A DNA stretch of 64,000 nt from an uncultured Bacteroidales bacterium (GCA_902792895.1 CADBBK010000008.1:1-64000), one strand, 5' to 3'. Counted from the stretch's first letter, positions 24,446 to 33,392 are shown. Notes: a model not told the origin generated them from the letters alone. A program made the numbers and translations.

Positions 24446-25660
24446 ATGGCTGAAGTGAAGAAGAAACTCATGCTGCTGGGCGGGCTGCGTTATCTGTTGC
24501 CCGTCATCGAAGCGGCCCACCGTCACGGCATCCACGTCATAACCGTGGACTATCTGCCTGGCAACATTGCTCACAAGTATAGTGATGAGTACCATAACGT
24601 GAGCATCATCGACAAGGAGGCTGTGCTGGCGCTGGCGCGCGAACTGCAGATTGACGGCATCATGTCGTTTGCCGTTGATCCTGGTGTTGTCGCCGCTGCT
24701 TATACTGCCGAGCAGATGGGCCTGCCGTTCCAGTGCAGTTATGAGGCGGCCTGCATCCTGCAGGACAAGTCGCGATTCCGCCAATTCCTGGCCGACAATG
24801 GCTTTAACGTGCCCAACGCCCGCGGCTACAACGAGGCCGACGAAGCTCTCAAGGATATCGATTACTATAACTGGCCAGTCATTGTCAAGCCCGTGGACAG
24901 TGCCGGCAGCAAGGGCGTTACTCGCGTCGATGATCCTGCCGACCTGCCTGCTGCCATTACCCACGCTCTCGACAGCTCCCCCTCCCGCCACTACATCATC
25001 GAGGACTTCCTCGAGAAGGCTGGGCCCTCGATGGGAGACGAATGCTTTGTAGTCGATGGCAAGTTGCTGTACAATGCCTTTTATGACCAGTTCTTTGACA
25101 ACGAGGCGATGAATCCTTATGCCCCCTCGGGTGAGTTCTGGCCCTCGGCGATGAGCCAAGAGCATGAGCAGGAATTCAAGCGCGACCTGCAACGCCTGTT
25201 TGACCTGTTGCACATCACCACGGGCATGTTCAACGTCGAGTGCCGTGTCTGCACCGATGGCAAAGCCTATCTAATGGAGGTCTCTCCGCGTGCCGGAGGC
25301 AACCGCCTGGCCGAGATACTGAACTATGCCGCCGACGTGGACATCATCGATGCCGAGGTGTGCGCTTCGGTAGGCCTACCGTTGCCTGACGTCCACGAGC
25401 CCAACTACAACGGCTACTATGCCATCAACGTGCTTCATAGCGAGCGTGATGGTGTGTTCAAGCAACTGAGCATCGACCCCGACTTTGAGCGTGAGCATCT
25501 CGTTGAGCGCGACCTTTGGGTCAAGCCGGGTGATAAGGTGGCAGCCTTTACCGGTGCCAATCAGTCCTTGGGCACCATCTTCCTGCGCTTCGATACCCGC
25601 GAAGCCCTCAACCGTTTCGTCTCCGCTCCCAATACCTACATCTCCATAGTCACCGAATGA
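24446..25660 (+). CDS. ATP-grasp carboxylate-amine ligase
   Basis: A 404-residue cytosolic enzyme. The N-terminal preATP-grasp Rossmann lobe (KKLMLLGGLRYLLPVIEAA) is followed by the ATP-grasp core: WPVIVKPVDSAGSKGV for the glycine-rich loop, YIIEDFLE, and MEVSPRAGGNRL (about 278-289) for magnesium binding. A C-terminal domain follows from about residue 310. The family joins a carboxylate, activated as acyl-phosphate, to an amine or thiol. In this cluster it could attach an amino acid or other acid to an amino sugar. Its stop overlaps the next start by four bases (ATGA), so the two are translationally coupled. Confidence 0.85.
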   Translation: MAEVKKKLMLLGGLRYLLPVIEAAHRHGIHVITVDYLPGNIAHKYSDEYHNVSIIDKEAVLALARELQIDGIMSFAVDPGVVAAAYTAEQMGLPFQCSYEAACILQDKSRFRQFLADNGFNVPNARGYNEADEALKDIDYYNWPVIVKPVDSAGSKGVTRVDDPADLPAAITHALDSSPSRHYIIEDFLEKAGPSMGDECFVVDGKLLYNAFYDQFFDNEAMNPYAPSGEFWPSAMSQEHEQEFKRDLQRLFDLLHITTGMFNVECRVCTDGKAYLMEVSPRAGGNRLAEILNYAADVDIIDAEVCASVGLPLPDVHEPNYNGYYAINVLHSERDGVFKQLSIDPDFEREHLVERDLWVKPGDKVAAFTGANQSLGTIFLRFDTREALNRFVSAPNTYISIVTE

Positions 25661-26598
25661 AACCCATCGGCGGATACTTCGAACTCGAATTGCCGCAGCG
25701 CAGCGAATACCACAGCGCAGCGATAGCCCTGAACACGGGCCGCAATGCCTTGGAGTACATTTTGCGGGCGCGAGGCTACAAGCATGTCTATCTGCCGTAC
25801 TATTCCTGCGAGGTGCTGCTTGAGCCCTTCAGGAAATTGGGCGTTGACTACACGTTCTATCACATTGATGAACGTTTGGAGATCGCGGCACCGATGACGT
25901 TGGGCGATGGTGAGACGCTCTTGTACATCAACTATTATGGCCTCAAGCATGACTATTGTGAGGCTCTGATGGAGAAATATGGCAAACGACTGATTGTGGA
26001 CAATACGCAGGCATTTTATGCCCTCCCGACAGATGGAATCGACACCTTCTATAGTTGCCGCAAGTTCTTTGGTGTTGCCGATGGCGCTTATCTCTACTGT
26101 GACCAGCCGTTGAACATGGAACTGGAACAGGACCAGTCATGGCAGCGTATGGACTATCTGCTCAAGAGAGCAGACATTTCAGCCGAGGCTGCCTATGCCG
26201 ATTTCAGGGCCCAAAGCGAGAAACTCAAGGACAATCCCATCAGGAGGATGTCGCACTTGACGCATCGCATCATGGCATCAATCGACTATAAACAAGCCGC
26301 AACGCGTCGCCGCGAGAATTATGCTTTCCTCGACGAGGCTTTGAAAGGGCAAAACCGCATCTCATTGCCGTTGGCCGATGATGCCGTGCCCATGGTCTAT
26401 CCATTTCTCACCGATGATGACGGGTTGCGTCAACGATTAATTGAAAACAAGATATTTGTAGCACAATACTGGCCCAATGTGCTGGACTGGTGTGAAAAAG
26501 GCTACACCGACTATCAACTGACAAAGCAACTTCTCCCGCTGCCAGTCGACCAACGCTACGGCACCGAGGAGATGAAACGAATCATTGAACTGATATGA
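25657..26598 (+). CDS. DegT-like PLP-dependent enzyme
   Basis: A 313-residue fold-type I PLP protein distantly related to the DegT/DnrJ family. NTGRNALEYIL is the phosphate-binding turn, Asp115 in IVDNTQAFYA contacts the cofactor, and Lys136 in YSCRKFFGVADGAYL is the likely Schiff-base lysine. It is shorter than typical sugar aminotransferases (about 370), and the C-terminal domain is reduced. Homologues with the SCRKFFGVADGA motif occur in polysaccharide loci without assigned reactions. It is coupled by four-base overlaps to the ATP-grasp gene before it and the NeuD-like gene after it, so the three products probably act in sequence. Confidence 0.75.
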   Translation: MKPIGGYFELELPQRSEYHSAAIALNTGRNALEYILRARGYKHVYLPYYSCEVLLEPFRKLGVDYTFYHIDERLEIAAPMTLGDGETLLYINYYGLKHDYCEALMEKYGKRLIVDNTQAFYALPTDGIDTFYSCRKFFGVADGAYLYCDQPLNMELEQDQSWQRMDYLLKRADISAEAAYADFRAQSEKLKDNPIRRMSHLTHRIMASIDYKQAATRRRENYAFLDEALKGQNRISLPLADDAVPMVYPFLTDDDGLRQRLIENKIFVAQYWPNVLDWCEKGYTDYQLTKQLLPLPVDQRYGTEEMKRIIELI

Positions 26599-27224
26599 AA
26601 GATTTAATTATAGCAGGAGCTGGCGGTTTTGGCCGCGAAGCTTTAGCCTTAGCCAAGACATTAAATAAAATCGAACCCAGATGGAACATCCGTGGCTTCA
26701 TCAATGACATACCCGATGCACTCGACGGTGTGAAATGCAGTCATAGCATCATAGGCACCATCAAAGATTGGCAGCCATCAGAAAATGAAGTGTTTGTCAT
26801 GGGTATATCCTCGCCTGCGGGCAAGGAAAAGGTTGCTGGCATTCTTAAAGCAAAAGGCGCGCAATTCGTGACTTTGATACATCCCTTCGCAATTGTGGGA
26901 GAATTCGTAGAGATGGGTGAAGGATGCGTTATCAATGGACGCTCATCAATTGGTGGTGGTGCTGTGTTAGGAGATTTTGTTAATTTGGCAGGTTCTATGG
27001 TGGGTCAGGATGCTGTGATCGGGGACTTTTCGACTACTACAGGCTATGCAAACATCACTAATGCTCATTTAGGTAAACGTGTATTTGTAGGCAGTCATGC
27101 TGTCATCATGAATAAGCGTAAAATTGGCGATGATGTCTACATCTGTGCTGGTAGTATCGTATTTAATAATGTCAAGTCAGGAATTAAGGTATTTGGAAAT
27201 CCAGCAAAGAAATTCGATTTATAG
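26595..27224 (+). CDS. NeuD/PglD-like sugar O- or N-acyltransferase
   Basis: A 209-residue left-handed beta-helix acyltransferase. An N-terminal Rossmann-like half starts IIAGAGGFGREALALAK, binding the nucleotide sugar in PglD. From about residue 95 onward hexapeptide repeats run (VINGRSSIGGGAVLGDFVNL and so on) up to FGNPAKKF. NeuD and PglD acetylate sialic acid or UDP-4-amino sugars with acetyl-CoA, using a helix-edge His (VTLIHPFAIV may supply it). In this cluster it would acylate the amino sugar, possibly with the ACP-borne acyl chain. It overlaps the upstream gene by four bases. GC content begins to fall here. Confidence 0.82.
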   Translation: MKDLIIAGAGGFGREALALAKTLNKIEPRWNIRGFINDIPDALDGVKCSHSIIGTIKDWQPSENEVFVMGISSPAGKEKVAGILKAKGAQFVTLIHPFAIVGEFVEMGEGCVINGRSSIGGGAVLGDFVNLAGSMVGQDAVIGDFSTTTGYANITNAHLGKRVFVGSHAVIMNKRKIGDDVYICAGSIVFNNVKSGIKVFGNPAKKFDL

Positions 27225-27227
27225 TAC

Positions 27228-27980
27228 ATGAGCGATAATTACAATCCTTTTGTGTTGAAGGGGCGTACTATACTTGTGACAGGTGCTTCGTCAGGTATAG
27301 GGCGCATGACAACTATCTGTTGCTCCAAAATGGGCGCACGTTTGATAGTAACAGGCCGTAACCAGGAGCGCCTTGATGAAGTCAGTTGTATGTTGGAGAG
27401 TGATGACCATCAAGTTGTTGCCGCTGACTTGACCCAACCAGACCAGGTCGACCATTTGTTGGAGCGATTGCCTGTTGTCGATGGTGTCGTGTTGTGTGCT
27501 GGACAGGGGACCGTAGTTCCATTTAAAATGGCTGACCGTAAAAAGCAGGACCCGATATTTGAGATCAACTACTTCGCGCCTGTCGAGTTATTGCGATTGT
27601 TGTTGAAAAAGAAAAAGTTGGCAAATGGTGCATCGGTGGTATTCGTTTCATCGATTGGAGGTGTGGATTCAATCACAATCGGCAATAGTATTTATGGCGC
27701 ATCCAAGGCTGCTTTGAATTCTGCTATGAGGTTTTGTGCCTTGGAGTTAGCGCCTAAGAAAATACGTGTTAATAGCGTGTGCCCTGGAATGGTGAACACG
27801 CGTCTAATTCAGGGTGGCGCTATCTCTGAAGAACAGCATCAGGCTGATATGCAGAAGTACCCACTCAAGCGCTATGGAGAACCTGAAGATATTGCCTATG
27901 GAATAGTGTACTTATTGTCAGATGCTTCGTCATGGGTTACTGGACATTCTCTAGTGATTGATGGCGGTTACACGTTATGA
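27228..27980 (+). CDS. SDR-family 3-oxoacyl reductase-like enzyme (first of three)
   Basis: A 250-residue classical short-chain dehydrogenase. The cofactor loop is TGASSGIG at 18-25, NAG-type CAGQGT near 90, catalytic Ser142, Tyr156 and Lys160 (SSIGG, YGASK), and the C-terminus VTGHSLVIDGGYTL as in FabG. An FabG-like reaction, NADPH-dependent reduction of a 3-oxoacyl-ACP, is inferred because the next gene is a ketosynthase and ACP genes follow. No signal peptide or targeting sequence is seen. Confidence 0.85.
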   Translation: MSDNYNPFVLKGRTILVTGASSGIGRMTTICCSKMGARLIVTGRNQERLDEVSCMLESDDHQVVAADLTQPDQVDHLLERLPVVDGVVLCAGQGTVVPFKMADRKKQDPIFEINYFAPVELLRLLLKKKKLANGASVVFVSSIGGVDSITIGNSIYGASKAALNSAMRFCALELAPKKIRVNSVCPGMVNTRLIQGGAISEEQHQADMQKYPLKRYGEPEDIAYGIVYLLSDASSWVTGHSLVIDGGYTL

Positions 27981-27995
27981 TATTGATTTAAGATT

Positions 27996-29108
27996 ATGGC
28001 TTTTTTCGAGTTTAACAATATACGTGTGGCGGGTGTTGCTTGTGCTGTGCCTAAGAACGTGGTCGAGAGTGAATCCTATAAGCCCATTTTTGGCGATGAG
28101 GAGGTAGATAAGTTCATGGCGATGACAGGTGTTAAGGTCTCACACCGCACGCTTGAACATCAGACTTGTTCCGATCTTGGTTACCGGGCTGCTAAGGAAC
28201 TGCTGGCCCACAAGGGAGTCAAATCTGAAGATATTGGCGCTCTGTTGTTTTCATCACACAGTCCAGACTATCGTCGTCCCTCGACGGCATTTGTCCTTCA
28301 GTACCGCTTGGGTATCCCTGAAGAGGCTGTATGCTACGACATCAGCCTGGGATGTTCCTCGCTAGTTGTAGGCATGCAGACGATGGCTTCTATTTTGAGT
28401 ACCAGCGACATGAAGTATGGCCTCTTGTTTGTTGGTGATACTGCGGGTAAGTCGGTGAACCCCAACGACCGCAGTTCGGCCATGCTTTTTGGTGAGGCGG
28501 GTGCCGTGATGTTGATGGAGAAGACTCAAGATTCCACTGATGAGGTCAAGGCGCTTATTCGTAGTGATGGTACGGGTTTCAAGTACATGATTATCCCTGG
28601 TGGCGGTTACCGCAACCTGCATGCTAGTGAGGATGTGGAGATGTGTGCCGATGGCAACGAACGCTCACTGATGAACTCGTTTATCCAGGGCGCCTCGGTA
28701 TTCACGTTCACTATCTTTGATGTGCCTCGTCTTATTAAGGACTTTTGGACGAAAACAGGCACAACTCCACAGGATTATGACTGCTTTGCCTTTCATCAGG
28801 CCAATCTATATATCCTCAAGCAGATAGCCAAGAAGACTAAGATCCCATTCGAGAAAATGCCGATTACGCTCGATCGCTATGGTAACACGTCGGGCGCTTC
28901 GGCCATCGTTTCACTATGCGACGTTTATGGCGGTAGCACCGAGGCCAGCACCATCAAGGTGATGGCATGTGGCTTTGGCATTGGCATCTCTCTGGGAGCG
29001 ACTTCGTTTGAAATAAACACTGCCGATATCCTGCCCATTATGGAAGATGATGAAATCTATGCTGAGGGGCTCATCACTTATCCCAATCAACTCTACGAGA
29101 AAAAGTGA
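27996..29108 (+). CDS. 3-oxoacyl-ACP synthase III-like enzyme (first of two)
   Basis: A 370-residue thiolase-fold ketosynthase. The Cys120 nucleophile lies in DISLGCSSLV, His267 in FAFHQANLY and Asn297 in DRYGNTSGAS, giving a complete Cys-His-Asn triad of the KASIII (FabH) class. It is longer than FabH (about 320), with extra residues at the C-terminus ending in an acidic tail. KASIII enzymes condense an acyl-CoA or acyl-ACP starter with malonyl-ACP. It lies 15 bases after an SDR gene and overlaps the adenylating ligase gene by four bases, so a dedicated short acyl pathway is likely. Confidence 0.87.
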   Translation: MAFFEFNNIRVAGVACAVPKNVVESESYKPIFGDEEVDKFMAMTGVKVSHRTLEHQTCSDLGYRAAKELLAHKGVKSEDIGALLFSSHSPDYRRPSTAFVLQYRLGIPEEAVCYDISLGCSSLVVGMQTMASILSTSDMKYGLLFVGDTAGKSVNPNDRSSAMLFGEAGAVMLMEKTQDSTDEVKALIRSDGTGFKYMIIPGGGYRNLHASEDVEMCADGNERSLMNSFIQGASVFTFTIFDVPRLIKDFWTKTGTTPQDYDCFAFHQANLYILKQIAKKTKIPFEKMPITLDRYGNTSGASAIVSLCDVYGGSTEASTIKVMACGFGIGISLGATSFEINTADILPIMEDDEIYAEGLITYPNQLYEKK

Positions 29109-30634
29109 TTTACAACGTCCTGTCTTATCTTGAGGATACTGCTCGCCGTTTTCCTGGTAAAATGGCGCTAGTCGATGACAAGAACGCTCTCACCTTTACC
29201 CAATGGTTGTTCATGGCAGAGGGCATAGGCACTTATATCGCTCGCTCTACGGGTGTTATGCGTCGCCCTGTATTGGTGTTTGTGGACCGCAAGATTGAGT
29301 GTCTTATCGGCTTTATGGGGGTAGTAGAGAGTGGCAATTTTTATGTGCCAATCGATAATAAGATGCCCTGCGCACGCATTCGTCTGATTTCCGAGGTGCT
29401 TAATCCTGTCGCTGCAATCACAGTGACCCCTAAGGATGGCGAGGCTCTCAGTGAAATCGGTTTCCAGGGTGTGGTAATGGACTATGCGGAAGTCATTAAG
29501 GAGGTGGGCGACAAAAAACTGTTGAGCAGCATCCGGGCTCAGATGATTGATACCGATCCGCTCTATGCCATTTTCACGAGCGGCTCGACAGGTGTACCTA
29601 AAGGTGTGGTCGTCAGCCATCGTGGCGTGATAGATTTGGCTGAATGGCTGGTCGACAGGTTTGGCTTCGACGAGACTGACGCTTTGGGCAACCAGACTCC
29701 ATTTTATTTTGATGGTTCTGTTAAGGATATATACATTTGTCTCAAGACAGGAGCAACGCTCAACGTCATCGGCAAGAAGTATTTTACCTTTCCCAAACTG
29801 CTCATCCAACTGCTTAATGAGCGGCGAATAACTACTATTTTGTGGGCAACATCGGCCATCATGCTGGTGGGCAACAGCCATATCCTCGACGATAACGTGC
29901 CTAGGGGGCTCAAGCGCGTATTTTTTGCCGGCGAGGCGATGCCTGCCAAGCAATTGAAGGTATGGATGAGCAAACTGCCCTCAACGCAGTTTATCAACTT
30001 GTACGGCCCCACTGAGATTACCGTGGATTGTACCTACTATATCGTGGATCGCGACTTCGACAGCGATGAGTACATTCCCATCGGCAGACCTTGTGAGAAC
30101 ATGCAGGTGCTGGTGTTTAATGATGATGGCCGCCTGGTGGGTGTTGATGAACCTGGCGAACTCTGCGTGCGCGGCACAGGTGTTGCTTTGGGATACTATA
30201 ACAACAAGGGAAAAACACGTGAGGTTTTTGTGCAGAATCCTTTGCATGATCTCTACGATGACATCATCTACCGCACGGGGGACATCGTTAAATACAACAA
30301 GCGTGGTGAGTTGGAATTCGTCTCTCGCAAGGATTTCCAGATCAAGCACAACGGCAACCGCATCGAGTTGGGAGAGATAGAAGTGGCAATCAACGCCCTG
30401 GATGATGTGACAAGTGCTGCATGCATCTTTGACAGTGAGGAAGACAAAATTGTGCTCTATTACACCACGGCCAGCGGCAATGAGTTGGACATCATCAATC
30501 TGGTGAAAGACCGTCTGCCCAAGTACATGTTCCCAAACGTCATCAACCACCTGACTGCCATGCCGCACAACATGAACGGCAAGATTGACCGTATCGCCCT
30601 CAAACAACGATACCAACAATTAAAACTACGATAG
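29105..30634 (+). CDS. Adenylate-forming ligase, DltA / NRPS A-domain type
   Basis: A 509-residue stand-alone adenylation enzyme starting with GTG, which overlaps the KASIII stop (GTGA). Core motifs are present: FTSGSTGVPKGVV (A3, about 157-169), NLYGPTEITVDC (A5), GELCVRGTGVALGYYN, YRTGD-VKYNKRGELEFVSRKDFQIKHNG (A7/A8) and GKIDRIAL (A10) with the C-terminal catalytic Lys. It resembles DltA, which loads an amino acid onto a carrier protein. It probably activates the starter acid and loads one of the two ACPs of the cluster. The substrate code was not deduced. Confidence 0.87.
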   Translation: MIYNVLSYLEDTARRFPGKMALVDDKNALTFTQWLFMAEGIGTYIARSTGVMRRPVLVFVDRKIECLIGFMGVVESGNFYVPIDNKMPCARIRLISEVLNPVAAITVTPKDGEALSEIGFQGVVMDYAEVIKEVGDKKLLSSIRAQMIDTDPLYAIFTSGSTGVPKGVVVSHRGVIDLAEWLVDRFGFDETDALGNQTPFYFDGSVKDIYICLKTGATLNVIGKKYFTFPKLLIQLLNERRITTILWATSAIMLVGNSHILDDNVPRGLKRVFFAGEAMPAKQLKVWMSKLPSTQFINLYGPTEITVDCTYYIVDRDFDSDEYIPIGRPCENMQVLVFNDDGRLVGVDEPGELCVRGTGVALGYYNNKGKTREVFVQNPLHDLYDDIIYRTGDIVKYNKRGELEFVSRKDFQIKHNGNRIELGEIEVAINALDDVTSAACIFDSEEDKIVLYYTTASGNELDIINLVKDRLPKYMFPNVINHLTAMPHNMNGKIDRIALKQRYQQLKLR

Positions 30635-30664
30635 GACATAGTTTTTAGTTTAACAACAGATTAT

Positions 30665-30707
30665 TCTGAAAAATCTGATATTCAGAATGCTTAGATTCTT
30701 CAGTTGT
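30665..30707. repeat. Left copy of an imperfect direct repeat flanking the GNAT gene
   Basis: It starts TCTGAAAAATCTGA and aligns without gaps to 31540-31582, with 33 of 43 positions identical by eye. Each copy also has TCTGA/TCAGA inverted words inside. Confidence 0.5.
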
Positions 30708-30719
30708 TTTTAAGTCAGT

Positions 30720-31535
30720 ATGAAGCAGTTGACCTCAATAGAGCAGTATAACAGCATTGTCGAGCGTTACCGACGCACGGGATGCCTGAGCAACGACTAC
30801 CTGCAGGCTCGTGCAGCAGGGCTTATCGCCCATGGGACGCTACTAGCCGAGTGCAACGGTGACAACGCCTACCTGCTCGAGGCCAAGGACAACTGCTACC
30901 GCTTGTACTATTTCATCAATGACATTGAGGCTATCGATCAACCTGTTTTCTCAAGTGATGTAGTGACCGAAATCCTTTATCGTGGAGCAGAACATTTCCC
31001 GACCGAAGAGGTGGCGTTTCTCGAGCGAATGGGCTTTGAGCGAAACTTGGTGCGAGACCAGTATGCTGCTGTTTATAAGGACTTGGTGCCTGCTTGCAAG
31101 TATGAAGAGGTTACTGTACGGCCCGCTGTTGACCTGGGTGAGGTACAATGGTCATGTCGACTCTTTAATGCCACTTTTGATCCTTACAGTGGAGACTTCA
31201 TCCCAGAGCAGACCTATGATCAACTACTGGCAACAGGAAGCATCCTTATAGCTGTGGATTCCCTCTGTAACAAGGTTGGAGCGTTGCATCTGACATTGGA
31301 GCGCAAGGTGGCATGGATTTCCCATATCGCAGTCATGCCTGCAGCACGAGGCCATCATGTGGGAACCGCCCTGCTGGACGACTTTGTCGAACGTAATCAC
31401 GTCACCGACAAGAGTCGTTACATGCTATGGGTTCAGCAGCAGAACACCGCAGCCGTGGCCATGTACCAGAACAAAGGCTTTCGCTATTTGGGCAAATCCA
31501 CCCTCTCCCTCATTAGAACAATCACAAACAACTGA
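30720..31535 (+). CDS. GNAT-family N-acyltransferase
   Basis: A 271-residue protein. The C-terminal half, about 120-265, is a GNAT domain: WISHIAVMPAARGHHVGTALL contains the RGxxxGT acyl-CoA pyrophosphate loop, and YMLWVQQQNTAAVAMYQNKGF is the usual motif B. The first 120 residues resemble a second, degenerate GNAT lobe (AHGTLLAECNGDNAYLLEAK). In this setting it could transfer the acyl chain to the sugar amine, or act on the starter. It is flanked by two copies of a 43-base direct repeat, hinting that the gene was inserted between the ligase and ACP genes. No partner can be assigned from sequence alone. Confidence 0.8.
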   Translation: MKQLTSIEQYNSIVERYRRTGCLSNDYLQARAAGLIAHGTLLAECNGDNAYLLEAKDNCYRLYYFINDIEAIDQPVFSSDVVTEILYRGAEHFPTEEVAFLERMGFERNLVRDQYAAVYKDLVPACKYEEVTVRPAVDLGEVQWSCRLFNATFDPYSGDFIPEQTYDQLLATGSILIAVDSLCNKVGALHLTLERKVAWISHIAVMPAARGHHVGTALLDDFVERNHVTDKSRYMLWVQQQNTAAVAMYQNKGFRYLGKSTLSLIRTITNN

Positions 31536-31539
31536 TATT

Positions 31540-31582
31540 TCTGATAAATCTGACAATCAGAAACCTCAGAATAATCAATTGT
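31540..31582. repeat. Right copy of an imperfect direct repeat flanking the GNAT gene
   Basis: It starts TCTGATAAATCTGA immediately after the GNAT stop codon and is the partner of the copy at 30665-30707. Confidence 0.5.
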
Positions 31583-31648
31583 CAAGCATAGTTGCAAACT
31601 GGATAACTATAGTAATTATTGTATTTATTGTTTTCCTTTTTTTAGAAT

Positions 31649-31870
31649 ATGGACAAATTGTTAGAAATTTTACAGGGCATTCGCCCCGATGTGGACTTTG
31701 TGAACGAGACTGAACTTATAGACGAGGGTATCCTCGACTCCTTCGACGTCGTTTCCATCATCAGTGAAATCGATGATGCCTTCGGTGTGCAAATCCGTAT
31801 TAACGAACTCGACCCCGAGAACTTCAACTCCGTCGAAGCCATCTGGTCCCTTATCCAGAAACTGAAATAG
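31649..31870 (+). CDS. Acyl carrier protein (first of two)
   Basis: A 73-residue acidic four-helix carrier protein. The phosphopantetheine site is Ser31 in DEGILDSFDVVSI, matching the DSx pattern after a loop. The C-terminal helix is NSVEAIWSLIQKL. It is of the DltC/PCP-like short type rather than the housekeeping AcpP type (no GADSLDTVE). It directly abuts the next SDR gene with no gap, so it belongs to the cluster and probably carries the substrate activated by the adenylating ligase. Confidence 0.87.
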   Translation: MDKLLEILQGIRPDVDFVNETELIDEGILDSFDVVSIISEIDDAFGVQIRINELDPENFNSVEAIWSLIQKLK

Positions 31871-32542
31871 ATGCCTATCAATCCTATGTCATTATGCGGA
31901 AAACGGTTGCTGTTAGGTAGTGACGGATCCGCTCTAAATCACGAAATTTGTCGCACTTTGCAGGCATTGGGTGCCGAGGTGTTAGTAATTGATGCAAAAG
32001 CGGAATTAAATGATATTCTAGCAGGTATTGATAATGTAGAATATGATGGTTTTTTTTGGGGTTGCGTGCATAGCGATTTCCGTCCCTTGAAGATGGTCTC
32101 GCGTGATAATATGATGCAAATCATGGATGAAAATTATTTTAGGTTCATCGATTTGTTACGCGACTTGATGAAACACAAACGTATTGGCAAGAACGCTAGC
32201 ATAGTTGCTATGTCATCCATTAGTAGCATAAGGGCGATGAAGGCAAAGATGGTTTTTAGCGCTGCTAAGGCTGCACTAGACGCTTCGATGCGAAGCCTAG
32301 CTTTAGAACTGGCGCCCAAGGGCATAAGGATCAACACTATTCAGAAGGGTGCCGTTGATGTGGATTTTGAGAAAGAACATATCCAGACAGTGAGCGCAAT
32401 AAACGATGGGATGGCAAGTCGGCAGGTCCTGGGGGTTACTGCAGCAGTTGAGGTCGCTAACCTTGTCGCTTTTTTGCTCAGTGATGCGACCAAGTCACTG
32501 ACGGGTACATCAATCGTCATTGATGGAGGATATACACTATAA
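31871..32542 (+). CDS. SDR-fold protein lacking catalytic Tyr (second of three)
   Basis: A 223-residue short-chain dehydrogenase homologue. Ser115/116 (MSSISS) and Lys133 are present, but the position of the catalytic tyrosine is Phe129 (MVFSAAK instead of YxxxK). The cofactor loop is also degenerate: GSDGSALNHE in place of TGxxxGxG. The C-terminus LTGTSIVIDGGYTL is well kept, so the reading frame is under selection. It probably does not reduce ketones. It could be a structural partner of the SDR next door or a different catalyst. It begins one base after the ACP stop. GC content is low. Confidence 0.8.
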   Translation: MPINPMSLCGKRLLLGSDGSALNHEICRTLQALGAEVLVIDAKAELNDILAGIDNVEYDGFFWGCVHSDFRPLKMVSRDNMMQIMDENYFRFIDLLRDLMKHKRIGKNASIVAMSSISSIRAMKAKMVFSAAKAALDASMRSLALELAPKGIRINTIQKGAVDVDFEKEHIQTVSAINDGMASRQVLGVTAAVEVANLVAFLLSDATKSLTGTSIVIDGGYTL

Positions 32543-32554
32543 AAGAGATTAATC

Positions 32555-33316
32555 ATGCCCGATTTTTTAGATTTTAAAGGAAAGAAAATATTCGTCACGG
32601 GTGCTGCAGGTGGAATGGGGCAGGCGGTTTCTGCTTTGTTGGCTGCACACGGCGCTCATCTCATTTTGCTAGACCGCAACAAAGAACAGCTGGATGTTAC
32701 TCGTATTGGCCTTGAAGGGAGTGATCATACGTCTTATGTTTGTGATTTGGGACAAATCGATGCCATTGAAGGATTGATGAGTCAGATAACTAAAGAACAA
32801 GGTGCTGTGGATGGTTTGGTACATTGTGCAGGAATTGCCAATGTGCGACCTTTGAAGTTGTCCAAGTATTCCTATATGGTTGACGTGATGAATGTGAACT
32901 ATTTCTCATTTGTGGAGATTGTGCGTTGCATCACCAAACGCAAGGCTTTTAACCCAGGGTTGAGCATCGTGGGCATCTGTTCAATCGGAGCTTTTTATGG
33001 CGCTCCGACCAAGACGGCCTACAGCTCTTCAAAGGCGGCGATGTATGCTGCCGTCAAGTGTATGGCTGTAGAGCTAGCTGAAAAGGGAGTGAGAGCTAAT
33101 GTCGTGGCTCCAGGCTCGACCCGTACCGGTATGATGGAACAAGCCGAGGAATATTCTGCTGGAACAGACAGTTACAAGCAGAAACTATCAAGACAATATT
33201 TGGGTATCTGTGAGCCTGAAGATATTGCCAACTCCATTGCCTTCCTGTTGAGCGATAAGGCCCGCATGATTACAGGTGCCTGCTTGACTGTGGATGGTGG
33301 CAAAATGTCTACCTAA
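32555..33316 (+). CDS. SDR-family 3-oxoacyl reductase-like enzyme (third of three)
   Basis: A 253-residue classical SDR with an intact cofactor loop TGAAGGMG (15-22), CAGIAN near residue 91, and the Ser143, Tyr156 and Lys160 triad (CSIGAF, YSSSK). It ends ITGACLTVDGGKMST. This is an FabG-like reductase with all catalytic residues, forming with the downstream KASIII and ACP a second set of elongation enzymes in the cluster. It follows the Tyr-less SDR by 12 bases; the two could form a hetero-oligomer. Confidence 0.85.
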   Translation: MPDFLDFKGKKIFVTGAAGGMGQAVSALLAAHGAHLILLDRNKEQLDVTRIGLEGSDHTSYVCDLGQIDAIEGLMSQITKEQGAVDGLVHCAGIANVRPLKLSKYSYMVDVMNVNYFSFVEIVRCITKRKAFNPGLSIVGICSIGAFYGAPTKTAYSSSKAAMYAAVKCMAVELAEKGVRANVVAPGSTRTGMMEQAEEYSAGTDSYKQKLSRQYLGICEPEDIANSIAFLLSDKARMITGACLTVDGGKMST

Positions 33317-33392
33317 GTGGCTGGCGATTCATTTAGAGTTTAAGGTTGGAATTAGGATCCACAGACAATAAAAAATAAATAACAGATAATTA

